Translations under genes and position numbers: made by a program | The notes under the pieces: model-generated | Told to the model about the DNA's origin: nothing | What the model saw: the letters and a program-made list of their open reading frames with translations, nothing else | The model's database searches: none | NCBI GenBank assembly: GCA_035626595.1 | Contig: DASPNJ010000101.1 | Coordinates: 9,386-73,385 of the forward strand | Source of the DNA: JAQGMV01 sp035626595 | GTDB taxonomy: Bacteria > Pseudomonadota > Gammaproteobacteria > Burkholderiales > SG8-41 | DNA length: 64,000 bases | Direction of reading: 5' to 3' | In this document: piece by piece, positions 47,716 through 56,869 of the stretch | Position numbering within the stretch: position 1 is the first letter of the stretch | Layout of the letters: the number at the start of each line of letters is the position of its first letter

Positions 47716-49365
47716 ATGAAAGTCAAAGCGGCGAACGGCATTGCACGCATACTGAAAGCCGAGGGTGTTTCGTGGATCAGTTGTTATCCCACGAGCCACA
47801 TCAACAACGCGGCCGGCGAGGAGAACCTGCCCATTTACATGATGGGCGAGGAACGCTTCGGCATCGCGGTGGCCGACGCCTACTCACGCGTAACCTGCGG
47901 CAAGCGCATCGGCGCGTGCACGGCGATGGCGGGGCTCAACGCCGCGGGCATCCAGATGGCGTACGGCGCGATTGCACAGGCGTGGGAAGATTCATCGCCG
48001 GTGCTCATCATGGCCGAGGGCCTCTCCCGGGGCGCGAGCCGGCACACGCATTTCGACATCGCCGGGGCGCTGAAGCCCGTCACCAAATGGGTCGGCGAGA
48101 TCGATCGCGCCGAGCTCGTCCCGGACTACATGCGCCGCGCGTTCACGCAGCTTCGCTCGGGCCGGCCGGGTCCGGTGCTGCTGCTCGTGCCGAAGGACCT
48201 CGGCGAGTACGACGAGGCGCAGCATCCGTACACGCCGGTGAAAGGCTGGCGCACCGGTCCCGACCCCGACGACGTGAAAGCGGCGATCGGCGCGCTGCGC
48301 GCAGCGAAAGATCCGCTGATCTACGCCGGCGAAGGCGTGTATTACTCCGACGCCACTGCCGAGCTCCTGCGCTTTGCCGAGCTCGCGCACGTGCCGGTGC
48401 TCACCACGCTGAAAGCGAAAGGCGCGTTTCCCGAGAATCACCCGTTGTCTGTCGGCGTGCGCGGGTCGCTCGCGGCGCACTATCTCGAAAAATGCGATGT
48501 CCTGTTCGCGATCGGCTCCAGCCTTTTTCCCAACCGATTCAGCCACGCGATACCCGATCCGCAGAAGAAGACGATCGTCCAGTGCAACGTCGACATCCTC
48601 GACATCAACCGCAGCTACGAGACGAAGCACGCGGTGATCGGCGACGCGAAGCTCACGCTGGAGGCGCTCACGGCCGAGCTCGAGAAGCAGGGTCCGAAAA
48701 AGCGCACCGGGCTCACAGACGAGATCAGCGCGGGCCGCAAGGAGCACATGGCGAAGTTCCGGCCGTTCATGGAGTCGAACGACAAGCCGATCAATCCGTA
48801 TCGCGTGATCGGCGATCTCATGAAAGTGCTCGATCCCAAGGCGTCGTTCGTGACCGCCGATTCCGGCAACACGCGCGACCAGACGAGCACGGTGTACGAG
48901 GCGCAGATCCCGCGCGGCCACCTCGGATGGGGCAACGTCTCCACGCTCGGCTTCAGCTTCGCGGGCGCGTTCTCCGCGAAGCTCGCGTATCCCGACCGGC
49001 AGTGCGTGAACATCACCGGCGACGCGGGCGTGTGCTACATGATGGGCAGCTTCGAAGCGGCCGCACGCTACGGCGTCGGCATCACGACGTTGCACATCAA
49101 CAATGGCGGCTACTCGGGCTACGGGCCCGGATTCTGGGGCAAGGGACACGATCCGTACACGTGGAAGGTGTCCGACCACGGCTCGGCGTGCATGGCGTCG
49201 ATGGCGGGCGCCGTCGGCTGGCACGCGGAGGACGTGAGCGAGCCTTCGGAGATCATTCCGGCATTGAAGCGCGCGTTCGACGAGAACGCGAAGGGCCGTC
49301 CTGCGTACCTCGAGTTCATCTGCTCGCACCATCCGGTGCACGGCGGATGGGTCGGACGGGAGTAG
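47716..49365 (+). CDS. Thiamine-pyrophosphate-dependent enzyme, acetolactate synthase-like
   Basis: A 549-residue ThDP enzyme. The N-terminal Pyr domain has the activating Glu in MMGEERFGIAVADAYSR near 43. The central domain spans about 190-330. The C-terminal PP domain carries GDAGVCYMMGSFEAAARYGV near 435 with LHINNGGYSGYG, the GDG-N30-NN ThDP/Mg site. Relatives include acetolactate synthase, benzoylformate decarboxylase and oxalyl-CoA decarboxylase. No ilvN-like regulatory gene adjoins, so a catabolic decarboxylase or ligase is more likely. It ends 3 nt from the convergent MetE-like gene. The substrate is unknown. Confidence 0.9.
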   Translation: MKVKAANGIARILKAEGVSWISCYPTSHINNAAGEENLPIYMMGEERFGIAVADAYSRVTCGKRIGACTAMAGLNAAGIQMAYGAIAQAWEDSSPVLIMAEGLSRGASRHTHFDIAGALKPVTKWVGEIDRAELVPDYMRRAFTQLRSGRPGPVLLLVPKDLGEYDEAQHPYTPVKGWRTGPDPDDVKAAIGALRAAKDPLIYAGEGVYYSDATAELLRFAELAHVPVLTTLKAKGAFPENHPLSVGVRGSLAAHYLEKCDVLFAIGSSLFPNRFSHAIPDPQKKTIVQCNVDILDINRSYETKHAVIGDAKLTLEALTAELEKQGPKKRTGLTDEISAGRKEHMAKFRPFMESNDKPINPYRVIGDLMKVLDPKASFVTADSGNTRDQTSTVYEAQIPRGHLGWGNVSTLGFSFAGAFSAKLAYPDRQCVNITGDAGVCYMMGSFEAAARYGVGITTLHINNGGYSGYGPGFWGKGHDPYTWKVSDHGSACMASMAGAVGWHAEDVSEPSEIIPALKRAFDENAKGRPAYLEFICSHHPVHGGWVGRE

Positions 49366-49368
49366 TCG

Positions 49369-50445
49369 TCATTCCCGCGTAGGCGGGAATCCAGACCTAG
49401 CGCGCGCGGTCACCTCCGCGCGCACGATCTCGGCGCCTTCGACCATCGCCCGCATCTTGCCGAACGCGACCTCGCGCGGGAGGTACTTCATGCCGCAATC
49501 GGGCGCGACGATGATGTTGTCTGCCTTCACGTACGGCAGCGCGCGCCGGATGCGCTCCGCGACGGTCTGCGGCGATTCGACGTTCATGTCGCTCAGGTCG
49601 ATCACGCCGAGCAGGATCTTCTTATTGTCGAGCGCGGCGAGCGTGGAGCAGTCGAGCCGCGGCTGAGCGGTCTCGAGCGACACCTGCCGGCAGGCGCAGT
49701 CGCGCAGCTCGTCGAGGAACGCGTAGCGGTTCGGCTTGTCCGTCTTGACCATCGCCGCGTAGCCGAAGCACATGTGCACGATCGTCGCGCCGGTGATGCC
49801 TTCGAGCACGCGGTTGATCGCCTTTACGGCGTAGCGTCGCGCCTTCTCCGGCTGAGCCTGCATGTACGGCTCGTCGATCTGCACGAAATCGGCGCCGGCC
49901 GCGAACAGATCGCGAATCTCCGCGTTGAGCGCATCGGCGTACGCCATCGCGAGGCTCTCTTCGTCCGGGTAGTGCTCGTTCTGCGCGAGCTGCGTCATCG
50001 TGAATGGACCGGGCACGGTGATCTTCGCGAGCCGCTGCGTATGCGCGCGCAGGAACAGCATGTCTTCCACTTCGACCGGCCGGCGCCGGCGTACCGGGCC
50101 GATCACGCGCGGCACCGCGGTCGGTCTGCCGCTGCGCGAGCGCGCGTTGCCGGGACGATCATTGTCGATGCCATCGAGCGCGGTCGCGAACCGGTTGAAG
50201 TAGCTCTCGCGGCGGATCTCGCCGTCGGTGACGACGTCGAGCCCGGCCTCCTCCTGCGCGCGGATCGCGAGGAGCGTCGCATCGCGCTGCGCCTCGTCGA
50301 GCCACGGCTCTGGAATGCGCCAGAGCGCTTTCGCGCGCACGCGCGGCACGCCGCGGGATTGAAGCGCGGCGCGATCGATCAGCCAGTCGGGTTGCGGATA
50401 GCTGCCGACGAGCGACACCGGCAATAACGTGTGGTGTTCGTTCAT
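49369..50445 (-). CDS. MetE C-terminal-like (cobalamin-independent methionine synthase family) protein
   Basis: A 358-residue single catalytic barrel, about half of full MetE. Zinc ligands are recognisable: His-x-Cys in IVHMCFGYAA near 218, Glu in CRQVSLETAQPRLDC near 250 and Cys in VAPDCGMKYLPRE near 320. LVGSYPQPDWL opens the fold. Such short forms, without the folate-binding N-domain, often act on other methyl donors or thiols. The C-terminal residues RSGFPPTRE are encoded by a dispersed 27-bp palindromic repeat, so the natural C-terminus was altered by it. Convergent with the ThDP gene. Confidence 0.87.
   Translation of the reverse strand: MNEHHTLLPVSLVGSYPQPDWLIDRAALQSRGVPRVRAKALWRIPEPWLDEAQRDATLLAIRAQEEAGLDVVTDGEIRRESYFNRFATALDGIDNDRPGNARSRSGRPTAVPRVIGPVRRRRPVEVEDMLFLRAHTQRLAKITVPGPFTMTQLAQNEHYPDEESLAMAYADALNAEIRDLFAAGADFVQIDEPYMQAQPEKARRYAVKAINRVLEGITGATIVHMCFGYAAMVKTDKPNRYAFLDELRDCACRQVSLETAQPRLDCSTLAALDNKKILLGVIDLSDMNVESPQTVAERIRRALPYVKADNIIVAPDCGMKYLPREVAFGKMRAMVEGAEIVRAEVTARARSGFPPTRE
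49371..49390. repeat. Short palindromic repeat/hairpin between convergent genes
   Basis: ATTCCCGC-GTAG-GCGGGAAT is a perfect 8-bp stem with a 4-nt loop. The sequence is a well-known type of dispersed extragenic repeat in proteobacteria. It overlaps the MetE-like C-terminus and may serve as a two-way terminator. Confidence 0.75.
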
Positions 50446-50571
50446 ACGCCGACAAGATACAAATCCCGCGGTCGGCGCGCCAATAAATCATTTTTCTGCC
50501 ACAAAGGCGCCCGGCCCCTGCCCCTCTGGGTAGTTACGGTTGAGTCCGCGCACGCAAAAAAGGGGATAACC

Positions 50572-52317
50572 GTGATCGCAATGCACCGGGCCGTCGAAAT
50601 ACCAGCCGTCGTTCGCGCAAGCCTCGCAGCGTTCTGCCTTCTGCTCGCGAGCTGTGCCACCACCGAAGAGACCGCCGTCGCGCCGGCTAAGCCCGCGCCG
50701 GAAATCGCCGCACAGCCGAAGCCCGCGCCGGATTTGGTGTCGAAACCTGCGCCGAAGGCGGCGCCAAGGCCGATGGCCAAACCAAAACCGGAAGTCAAAC
50801 CAAGGGCCGCCGCAAAACCTGCCCCGCAGTACTACAGACCTACGCCGCTCCAGGCCTACGCGCGGCCGCCGGCGACCTATCCGGGCGTCGACCGTTTTCC
50901 CGATAAGGAACCGACCGGCGTGGTGTCCGTGGCCGAGCATCCGGTCTCGACGTTCAGTGTGGACGTCGACACGGCCTCGTACGCTTTCGTACGGCGCCAT
51001 TTGACGGCGGGCAGGCTGCCGCCGCGCGAAGCCGTGCGCGTCGAGGAGATGGTCAACTACTTCCCGTACGCGTATCCCGCTCCGCAGGAACGCACTCAGC
51101 CGTTTCGCGTGACCCACACCGTGATGCCGAGCCCGTGGTCCGCGGAGAACAACCTGCTGCACATCGCGATCAAGGGCTACGACATCGCTCGCTCGGAGCG
51201 GCCGCGCGCGAACGTCGTCCTGCTCATCGATACTTCCGGGTCCATGGCGCCGCCCGACCGGCTGCCGCTGCTCCAGCAGGGCTTGCGGCTGTTCGCGTCC
51301 CAGCTTCGCGAGCACGATCGAGTCGCAATCGTGACGTACGCGGGACAGGCGCAGACGGCGCTCGATCCGACCGCCGGTTCGGATAAACAAAAAATCGTCG
51401 ACGTGATCGACGGCTTGCGCGCTTACGGCTCGACCGCCGGCGGAGAGGGACTCCAGCGGGCGTACGCGCTCGCCGAGCGGCACTTCGATCGCAACGCGGT
51501 GAACCGCGTCATCCTCGCGACCGACGGTGATTTCAACGTCGGCATCACCGATCCGAAGGCGCTCGAGCGGTTCATCGCGGACAAGCGCAAGACGGGAATT
51601 TACCTCTCGATCCTCGGCGTCGGCCTTGGCAATCTCAACGATGCGCTCATGCAGCGCCTCGCCCAGGCCGGCAACGGCAACGCGGCCTACATCGATTCAG
51701 TGCTGGAGGCGCGCAAGGCGTTGAGCGAAGAGCTCGGCTCCACGCTCTTTCCGATCGCAGACGACGTCAAGGTGCAGGTCGAGTTCAATCCCGCGCGCGT
51801 GGCCGCATACCGTTTGATCGGTTATGAGACACGCGCGCTGCGGCGCGAAGACTTCAGGGACGACAACGTCGACGCAGGCGACATCGGCGCCGGGCATGCC
51901 GTGACCGCGATCTACGAGATCGTGCCGGCCGGCGCGAAGCAATCGAGAATCGATGCGTTGCGCTACCAGGCCGAGCGCCGCCCGCCCGTGGTCGTCCCGA
52001 GCGGCCACGGCGACGAGTACGCGTTCGTGAAGCTGCGCTACAAGCTGCCGGGCGAAGCGACGAGCCGCCTGATCGAGCAGCCCGTGCGCGCGACGGGAAT
52101 CTACGCGGCGCTGGAGAACGCTCCGGCCGAGCAGCGCTTCTCGGTGGCGGTCGCGGCGTTCGCGCAGCGGCTGCGCGGCGAAAGCGGACTCAACAGCTAC
52201 TCGTACAGCAATATCGCCGCGCTCGCGAACGCCGCGCGCGGACCCGATCCGGAAGGCTATCGCGCCGAGTTCGTTCGACTGGTACGGATGGCCGAGACGC
52301 TGAGCGCAGTCCGCTGA
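50572..52317 (+). CDS. YfbK-like von Willebrand factor A lipoprotein
   Basis: About 581 residues from GTG 50572, behind AAGGGGATAACC. Lipobox LLLASC lies near residues 21-26, followed by a Pro/Lys/Ala-rich linker to about residue 90. A YfbK-type N-domain (VSTFSVDVDTASYAFVRRHL) precedes the VWA domain with the MIDAS motif LLIDTSGSMAPPDRL near 220 and ATDGDFNVGI near 320. A DUF3520-like tail ends near SGLNSYSYSNIAALANAARG. Such proteins are membrane-anchored protein-binding modules of unclear role. It is monocistronic here. Confidence 0.9.
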   Translation: MIAMHRAVEIPAVVRASLAAFCLLLASCATTEETAVAPAKPAPEIAAQPKPAPDLVSKPAPKAAPRPMAKPKPEVKPRAAAKPAPQYYRPTPLQAYARPPATYPGVDRFPDKEPTGVVSVAEHPVSTFSVDVDTASYAFVRRHLTAGRLPPREAVRVEEMVNYFPYAYPAPQERTQPFRVTHTVMPSPWSAENNLLHIAIKGYDIARSERPRANVVLLIDTSGSMAPPDRLPLLQQGLRLFASQLREHDRVAIVTYAGQAQTALDPTAGSDKQKIVDVIDGLRAYGSTAGGEGLQRAYALAERHFDRNAVNRVILATDGDFNVGITDPKALERFIADKRKTGIYLSILGVGLGNLNDALMQRLAQAGNGNAAYIDSVLEARKALSEELGSTLFPIADDVKVQVEFNPARVAAYRLIGYETRALRREDFRDDNVDAGDIGAGHAVTAIYEIVPAGAKQSRIDALRYQAERRPPVVVPSGHGDEYAFVKLRYKLPGEATSRLIEQPVRATGIYAALENAPAEQRFSVAVAAFAQRLRGESGLNSYSYSNIAALANAARGPDPEGYRAEFVRLVRMAETLSAVR

Positions 52318-52322
52318 CCGCT

Positions 52323-53417
52323 TCAGGAAAAACGGGCGGGATCGAACGGCGTCAAATCGACGGCCTGTGTTTTGCCGTCGACGATGAGCGCCGCGACGGC
52401 CTCGCCCGTCGCCGGCGCATTGAGGATGCCCCATACGTTGTGACCGGTAGCGACGTAAGCGCCGTCGATGCCCGGCACGCGGCCGATCAAGGGTACGTAG
52501 TCCCGCGTAATCGGACGGAAGCAGGCTTGCTTCGCGATGATGCGGTCTGCCGTGAACGCCGGCGACAGCCGCTCGCATAAGGCGCGCAGACGTTCCATCA
52601 CATCCGGTTCCGGTTCGACGCGGGCAGGATCTAGCGGCAGCGGCGCTGCGCCGGAGAATGCGCAAACGTGGGTGCTGCCGTCGGCGCGCGGAAACACTTC
52701 AACCGTCACGTCGTCTCCGCACGGATCGCGATATTCGAGGAAGAGCGCGTCGGCTGGAACGTCCGCTCCCGTGTCGTAGACGATGCTCGGGCTGACCTGA
52801 CCGAACACTTCGGGAAGCGGCAGCCAGTCTGCGGCGAGTCTGGACCAGGGGCCCATTGCGATGACCATCGCGTCGGCTTCGATAGTCGTGCCGTCCACCT
52901 CCACGCCTGTCACCTGCGAGGTCTGGCCGGTGCGCCCCTGGCGCACCCTACGTGTTGCGCCAGTGACCTGTCCGTGGAGCACTCGTGCTCCGTAAGTCTG
53001 CGCAGCGCGCATCATCCCCGTGGTGAATCTGCGCGGATGAACGGTGGCGGTCGTATCAGGCGTGCTGATTCGATGCGAGATCACGACACCGGGCGAAAGC
53101 CAATCAAGCGCCGCGGATGTCTGTCTGCGCACCTCGCGTTCGCGGACGACATAACCGCTGTACGCATTCGTACCCCGATAGCCCCAGTCACCATCCAGCT
53201 CGCGGGCAAGCTCGGCATGCAGGGCGAAGCTGCGGCGCGCGAGCGCATCGAGCGCACTGCCGGCGCACCAGTCGAGGGCGAGAAAGCCGCCGGCCTTGCC
53301 GGAAGCAGCACATGCGACCTCGGTTCGTTCGACGACAGTCACTTCGACGCCGCGCCGGGCGAGGAAATAGGCAGTGCAGGCGCCGATTACGCCGCCGCCG
53401 CAGATCACTACACGCAT
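52323..53417 (-). CDS. FAD-dependent D-amino-acid/glycine oxidase-family oxidoreductase
   Basis: A 364-residue DAO-type flavoprotein starting MRVVICGGGVIGACTAYFLA behind GGAGAGGTGAA. GGGVIGAC is the FAD dinucleotide loop, followed by TVVERTEVACAASGKAGGFL. The C-terminal FAD-binding end is VATGHNVWGILNAPATGEAV near 330. The family oxidises amino acids or N-methyl amines with O2 or a quinone. The substrate is unknown. No hcn or thi genes adjoin, so a scavenging oxidase is the simplest reading. Confidence 0.9.
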   Translation of the reverse strand: MRVVICGGGVIGACTAYFLARRGVEVTVVERTEVACAASGKAGGFLALDWCAGSALDALARRSFALHAELARELDGDWGYRGTNAYSGYVVREREVRRQTSAALDWLSPGVVISHRISTPDTTATVHPRRFTTGMMRAAQTYGARVLHGQVTGATRRVRQGRTGQTSQVTGVEVDGTTIEADAMVIAMGPWSRLAADWLPLPEVFGQVSPSIVYDTGADVPADALFLEYRDPCGDDVTVEVFPRADGSTHVCAFSGAAPLPLDPARVEPEPDVMERLRALCERLSPAFTADRIIAKQACFRPITRDYVPLIGRVPGIDGAYVATGHNVWGILNAPATGEAVAALIVDGKTQAVDLTPFDPARFS

Positions 53418-53440
53418 TTCACCTCTCCGCTGCCAAAATG

Positions 53441-53483
53441 CCCCCTCACCCTACCCTCTTCCCGCCTCGGGAGAGGGAATTGG
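53441..53483. repeat. Extragenic palindromic repeat
   Basis: CCCCTCACCCTACCCTCTTC followed by a CGGGAGAGGGA arm forms a GC-rich hairpin upstream of both flanking genes. This type of CCCTCTCCC/GGGAGAGGG element is widely repeated in proteobacterial genomes. It may influence the divergent transcripts. Confidence 0.65.
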
Positions 53484-53559
53484 TTAGATGCCCCGGAGTC
53501 GGCCCTCTCCGATACGGAAAGACGGGGCTCATTTTGCGGTGGTTTAAAGGAGTGCGCGC

Positions 53560-54600
53560 ATGAGATTGGGACTGCTACTGCGATATGCGGGAGAACCCGG
53601 CGGCCCGCGGATGGACGCGGTGCTGGAGGCCGAGCGGCTGGGCTACACGTCGGTGTGGGCCGGCGAGTCCTACGGCACCGATGCCGTCACGCCGATCGCG
53701 TGGGTGCTGGCCCGCACGGAGCGCATCAAAGCCGGCACCGGCATCATGCAGATTCCGGCCCGCACGCCGGCGTGCACCGCGATGACGGCGGCGACGCTGC
53801 AGGCCATGTCCAACAACCGGTTCCTGCTCGGCCTCGGGCCCTCGGGGCCGCAGGTCGTCGAGGGTTGGCACGGCGTGCCATACGGTAAGCCGCTCACCCG
53901 CACGAAGGAATACATCGACATCGTGCGCAAGGTGTTCGCACGCGAAGCCGCGCTCACGCACCGCGGCGAGCATTATCAGATCCCCTATGCGGGTGCGGAC
54001 GCAAGCGGCCTCGGCAAGCCGCTGAAGAGCATTCTTCATCCCAATCGCGATCTGCCGATATACACCGCGGCGATCACGCCTGCGGGTTTGCGCACCGCCG
54101 GCGAGGTTGCCGATGGCGTGCAGCCGTTCATGATGAGTCCCGAACGCCCCGGCCTCGTCACCGAGCCCGTGCTTGAAGGACGAGTGGCGGCTGGAAAGGG
54201 CCGAACGCTGACGGGGTTCGACATCGCGCCGTTCGTGCCCGTGGCGATGGGAAACGACCTGCAGGCCTGCCGCGATGCGATCAAGCCGCGACTGGCGCTT
54301 TACATCGGCGGCATGGGCGCGCGCGGCAAGAACTTCTACAACGATTACGTGAGGCGCATGGGATACGAAGCTGCCGCCGCGAAAATCCAGGACGCGTACT
54401 TGAACGGACGCCGCGAGGAAGCGACCGTCGCTGTTCCCGACAGCCTGATCGACGAGATCGCGCTGGTCGGCTCGCCCGAGCGCATCAGGGATCGGCTGCA
54501 AGTCTGGAAGGAGAGCGCCCGCGACGGCGCGATCGGCACCATGCTGCTGGGCGGCGCCAGCATCGATGCGCTGCGTGTCGCCGCCGAAGCCGTTCTCTAG
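53560..54600 (+). CDS. Luciferase-like (LLM class) flavin/F420-dependent oxidoreductase
   Basis: A 346-residue TIM-barrel protein behind AAAGGAGTGCGCGC. MRLGLLLRYAGEPGGPRMDA, LGYTSVWAGESYGTDAVTP, RTERIKAGTGIMQIPARTPA and LGLGPSGPQVVEGWHGVPYG are luciferase-family landmarks. The last resembles F420-dependent members, although use of FMN is equally possible in this organism. It would reduce or oxygenate a small organic molecule. It is followed by a VOC gene 48 nt downstream in the same direction. Confidence 0.9.
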   Translation: MRLGLLLRYAGEPGGPRMDAVLEAERLGYTSVWAGESYGTDAVTPIAWVLARTERIKAGTGIMQIPARTPACTAMTAATLQAMSNNRFLLGLGPSGPQVVEGWHGVPYGKPLTRTKEYIDIVRKVFAREAALTHRGEHYQIPYAGADASGLGKPLKSILHPNRDLPIYTAAITPAGLRTAGEVADGVQPFMMSPERPGLVTEPVLEGRVAAGKGRTLTGFDIAPFVPVAMGNDLQACRDAIKPRLALYIGGMGARGKNFYNDYVRRMGYEAAAAKIQDAYLNGRREEATVAVPDSLIDEIALVGSPERIRDRLQVWKESARDGAIGTMLLGGASIDALRVAAEAVL

Positions 54601-54648
54601 CTTTCAGATACGATACGGTCGTTGGTCAACCACGCGGGGGACGAAACC

Positions 54649-55125
54649 ATGGCACGGATCAGACACATCGCGATTCAAACCCAGGATGAAGAAGCGACGA
54701 AGCGGTTCTACGTCGAGAACCTCGGCTTGAAGGTGGTGAGAAAGCTCGAGAGCGAGCGCACCTCCGGTTATTTCCTTACTGACGGCCACATCAATCTCGC
54801 GATCCTGCGCTTCAAGAACGACGTGATCGCCGGCGCCGAGCGCGGCAAGGGCTGGAGCGGCATCCATCACTTCGGCTTCGAGGTGGAAAGCCTCGAGGAG
54901 ACGGTCGCAAAGCTGGAGAGATCCGGCGCCGCGAGACCGCGCGATGACATCAACGCCGTGCTCGGCGCCGGTGCCACGGGTGCAGCAGCGGGACATGGCA
55001 ATGTCGAAATGCGTTACCTCGGTCCGGACAACGTGAACTTCGATATCTCGCAAACGGGATGGGACGGAACACACGGCGACGCGTCTCACGACGAGAAACG
55101 CTCGACCGAGACCGTCGCATCGTAA
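54649..55125 (+). CDS. VOC-family glyoxalase-like protein
   Basis: A 158-residue protein with start MARIRHIAIQTQDEEATKRF after GGGGGACG. One vicinal-oxygen-chelate domain is complete: RHIAIQTQDEEATKRFYVEN, LGLKVVRKLES, IHHFGFEVESLEETVAKLER and MRYLGPDNVNFDISQTGW. Potential metal ligands are His6 in the first strand, His near 86 and the closing acidic strand. The 25-residue tail is charged and probably disordered. It lies between a luciferase-like enzyme and an SbcD-like phosphoesterase and may act with the former on a ring-cleavage or aldehyde substrate. The substrate is unknown. Confidence 0.87.
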   Translation: MARIRHIAIQTQDEEATKRFYVENLGLKVVRKLESERTSGYFLTDGHINLAILRFKNDVIAGAERGKGWSGIHHFGFEVESLEETVAKLERSGAARPRDDINAVLGAGATGAAAGHGNVEMRYLGPDNVNFDISQTGWDGTHGDASHDEKRSTETVAS

Positions 55126-55177
55126 CCGTGGGCGGGATGCGAGCGTGCCGGATCGTTCGTCCGGCTAGGATTGAGTC

Positions 55178-55951
55178 GTGATACGGCCGCTCAAGCTCGC
55201 GCATACGTCCGACGTCCACCTGCACGACGGGGAGGCCGGCCAGCACGTGCGCGACGCGTTCGCGCGCGTGATCGATACCGTGCTCGCCGTGCGCTCCGAT
55301 CTTTTTCTCATCGCCGGCGATCTGTTCGATCACAATCGTGTCAAGGGCGATGTGATCGATTTCGTCTACGAGCAGCTCGCGCGGGTGCACTGTCCCACGG
55401 TCATCATCGCCGGCAACCATGATTGCTGGGAGGAGCGCTCGGTGCTGCGGCGCATGGACTTCCGGCATGCGGGGCATCACGTCACGCTGCTGGACGAAGC
55501 CGAGGGCAGGCAGATTGAATTTCCCGAGCTGCACGCGACGGTGTGGGGCCGCTGCATGCTCGATCACGACCGCGGCAACAAGCCGTTGGCCGGCGCGCCG
55601 CCCCGCAAGGGCAACCTGTGGCATATCGGCATGGCGCACGGTCTGTATATGGAGGATCCGGATTCCGACCGCTCGTCGCTCATCACGCCGCACGAGATCG
55701 AGCATTCAGGATTCGATTACCTGGCGCTCGGGCATGTGCACGCCCATCGCCAGATGCGCCATGGCGACACCCTTGCCTGTTATCCCGGCGTGCCCATGCC
55801 GTACTACGGCACCGATGAAAGCGGCGAGATGACCCTGGTGGAGCTAACGCCGGGCGCGGGCGCGCGCGCCGTTGTCCATGCGCTCGATCGACCGGCTTCT
55901 CAGGCGGCGGCCAGGAAGCGTTCCACGCTCTGCGCGAAGGCGTCGGGCTGA
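55178..55951 (+). CDS. SbcD-like metallophosphoesterase
   Basis: A 257-residue calcineurin-type phosphoesterase. The four metal motifs are all present: HTSDVHLHD (Asp-x-His), LIAGDLFDHN (GDxxD), IIAGNHDCW (GNHD) and LALGHVHAHRQM (GHxH). The order and GHVHAH resemble DNA repair exonuclease SbcD/Mre11, but no SbcC partner follows and the C-terminal capping domain is short. A phosphodiesterase of another kind is possible. Start GTG 55178 follows TAGGATTGAGTC. Its last 52 bp overlap the convergent hydrolase gene. Confidence 0.85.
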   Translation: MIRPLKLAHTSDVHLHDGEAGQHVRDAFARVIDTVLAVRSDLFLIAGDLFDHNRVKGDVIDFVYEQLARVHCPTVIIAGNHDCWEERSVLRRMDFRHAGHHVTLLDEAEGRQIEFPELHATVWGRCMLDHDRGNKPLAGAPPRKGNLWHIGMAHGLYMEDPDSDRSSLITPHEIEHSGFDYLALGHVHAHRQMRHGDTLACYPGVPMPYYGTDESGEMTLVELTPGAGARAVVHALDRPASQAAARKRSTLCAKASG

Positions 55952-56781
55952 TCGGTAAAGAGACCGTGGCCGGCGCCTTCGATGCGCTCCACGGTACACC
56001 GCGGCATGGTCTCCGCCATGCGTGCGGCGAGCTCGCGGCTCACCACGTTGCTGTGGCTGCCGTACTGGAGCAGCGTCGGCGTGGAGATGGATTTCACTGC
56101 GCTCCACAGATCCACGGCACTCGAGCGCGACCTGCGTCCTGCGAGAAAAGCGGGATCGTACTTCCAGGTGTAACGCCCGTCGTCGGTCCGGCGCACGCCG
56201 TGACGCACGCTTTCTTCGACCAGCGGCGCGGGGGCGCGCGGCATCAAGCGCTTCAGATGGGCGAGCGCAGCTTCAGGGGAATCGAATACGCCTGGCGCGG
56301 TGCGTTCGTCATCCGACGATTCGCCGCCAGCGGGAACCGAGGGGCGGCCCGGTGTGATGTCGACCAGCACCAGGCGCTCGAGCACGTCAGGATGGCGATG
56401 GGCATACAGCATGGAAACTCTGCCGCCCAGCGAATGCCCGATCAGCGTGAAGCGCGATAAGCCCCTCGCTTCGATCACGGCGCGCAGGTCCTGATAGAAA
56501 TTTTCCATCTGGTAATCGTCCGGCGGACCCCACCCGCTGTCGCCGTGTCCCCGCTGGTCCAGCGCGACGATGTGATAGCGGTCGCTGAACCTGCGGCTGA
56601 AATCGTTCCAGACATGGGCGTGCAGGCGACTGCCGTGCACAAGCACGATCGGATGCCGGCCGCTATTCCCCCAATCCAGATGATGGAGCTTGATGTCGTC
56701 GCGGACGATAAAGCGGCTTTGAGCCGCCACCGCCTTGTCGAAGCCGGCGCTGCCGCCACCCGGAATGCGCTCTATGCTCAT
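55900..56781 (-). CDS. Alpha/beta-hydrolase
   Basis: A 293-residue hydrolase from ATG 56781 (MSIERIPGGGSAGFDKAVAA). IVLVHGSRLHAHVWNDFSRR supplies the HG oxyanion loop. The nucleophile elbow is LIGHSLGGRVSMLY near 118, and His is in IEGAGHGLFTDQP near 270. YHIVALDQRGHGDSGWGPPD is the strand-4 region. It lacks lipase- or dehalogenase-specific marks, so ester, lactone or C-C bond hydrolysis are all open. Its 3' end runs into the phosphoesterase gene. It is divergent from the MmgE/PrpD operon by 88 nt and perhaps shares its control. Confidence 0.9.
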   Translation of the reverse strand: MSIERIPGGGSAGFDKAVAAQSRFIVRDDIKLHHLDWGNSGRHPIVLVHGSRLHAHVWNDFSRRFSDRYHIVALDQRGHGDSGWGPPDDYQMENFYQDLRAVIEARGLSRFTLIGHSLGGRVSMLYAHRHPDVLERLVLVDITPGRPSVPAGGESSDDERTAPGVFDSPEAALAHLKRLMPRAPAPLVEESVRHGVRRTDDGRYTWKYDPAFLAGRRSRSSAVDLWSAVKSISTPTLLQYGSHSNVVSRELAARMAETMPRCTVERIEGAGHGLFTDQPDAFAQSVERFLAAA

Positions 56782-56869
56782 GCTGGCTGCTTTCGTTGTA
56801 CCGTGCGAGTTTAATATTGGCCGGTGCGCCCTGCGCCAGCTCAGGACGCATCCTACAAAGGGAGCCGCC

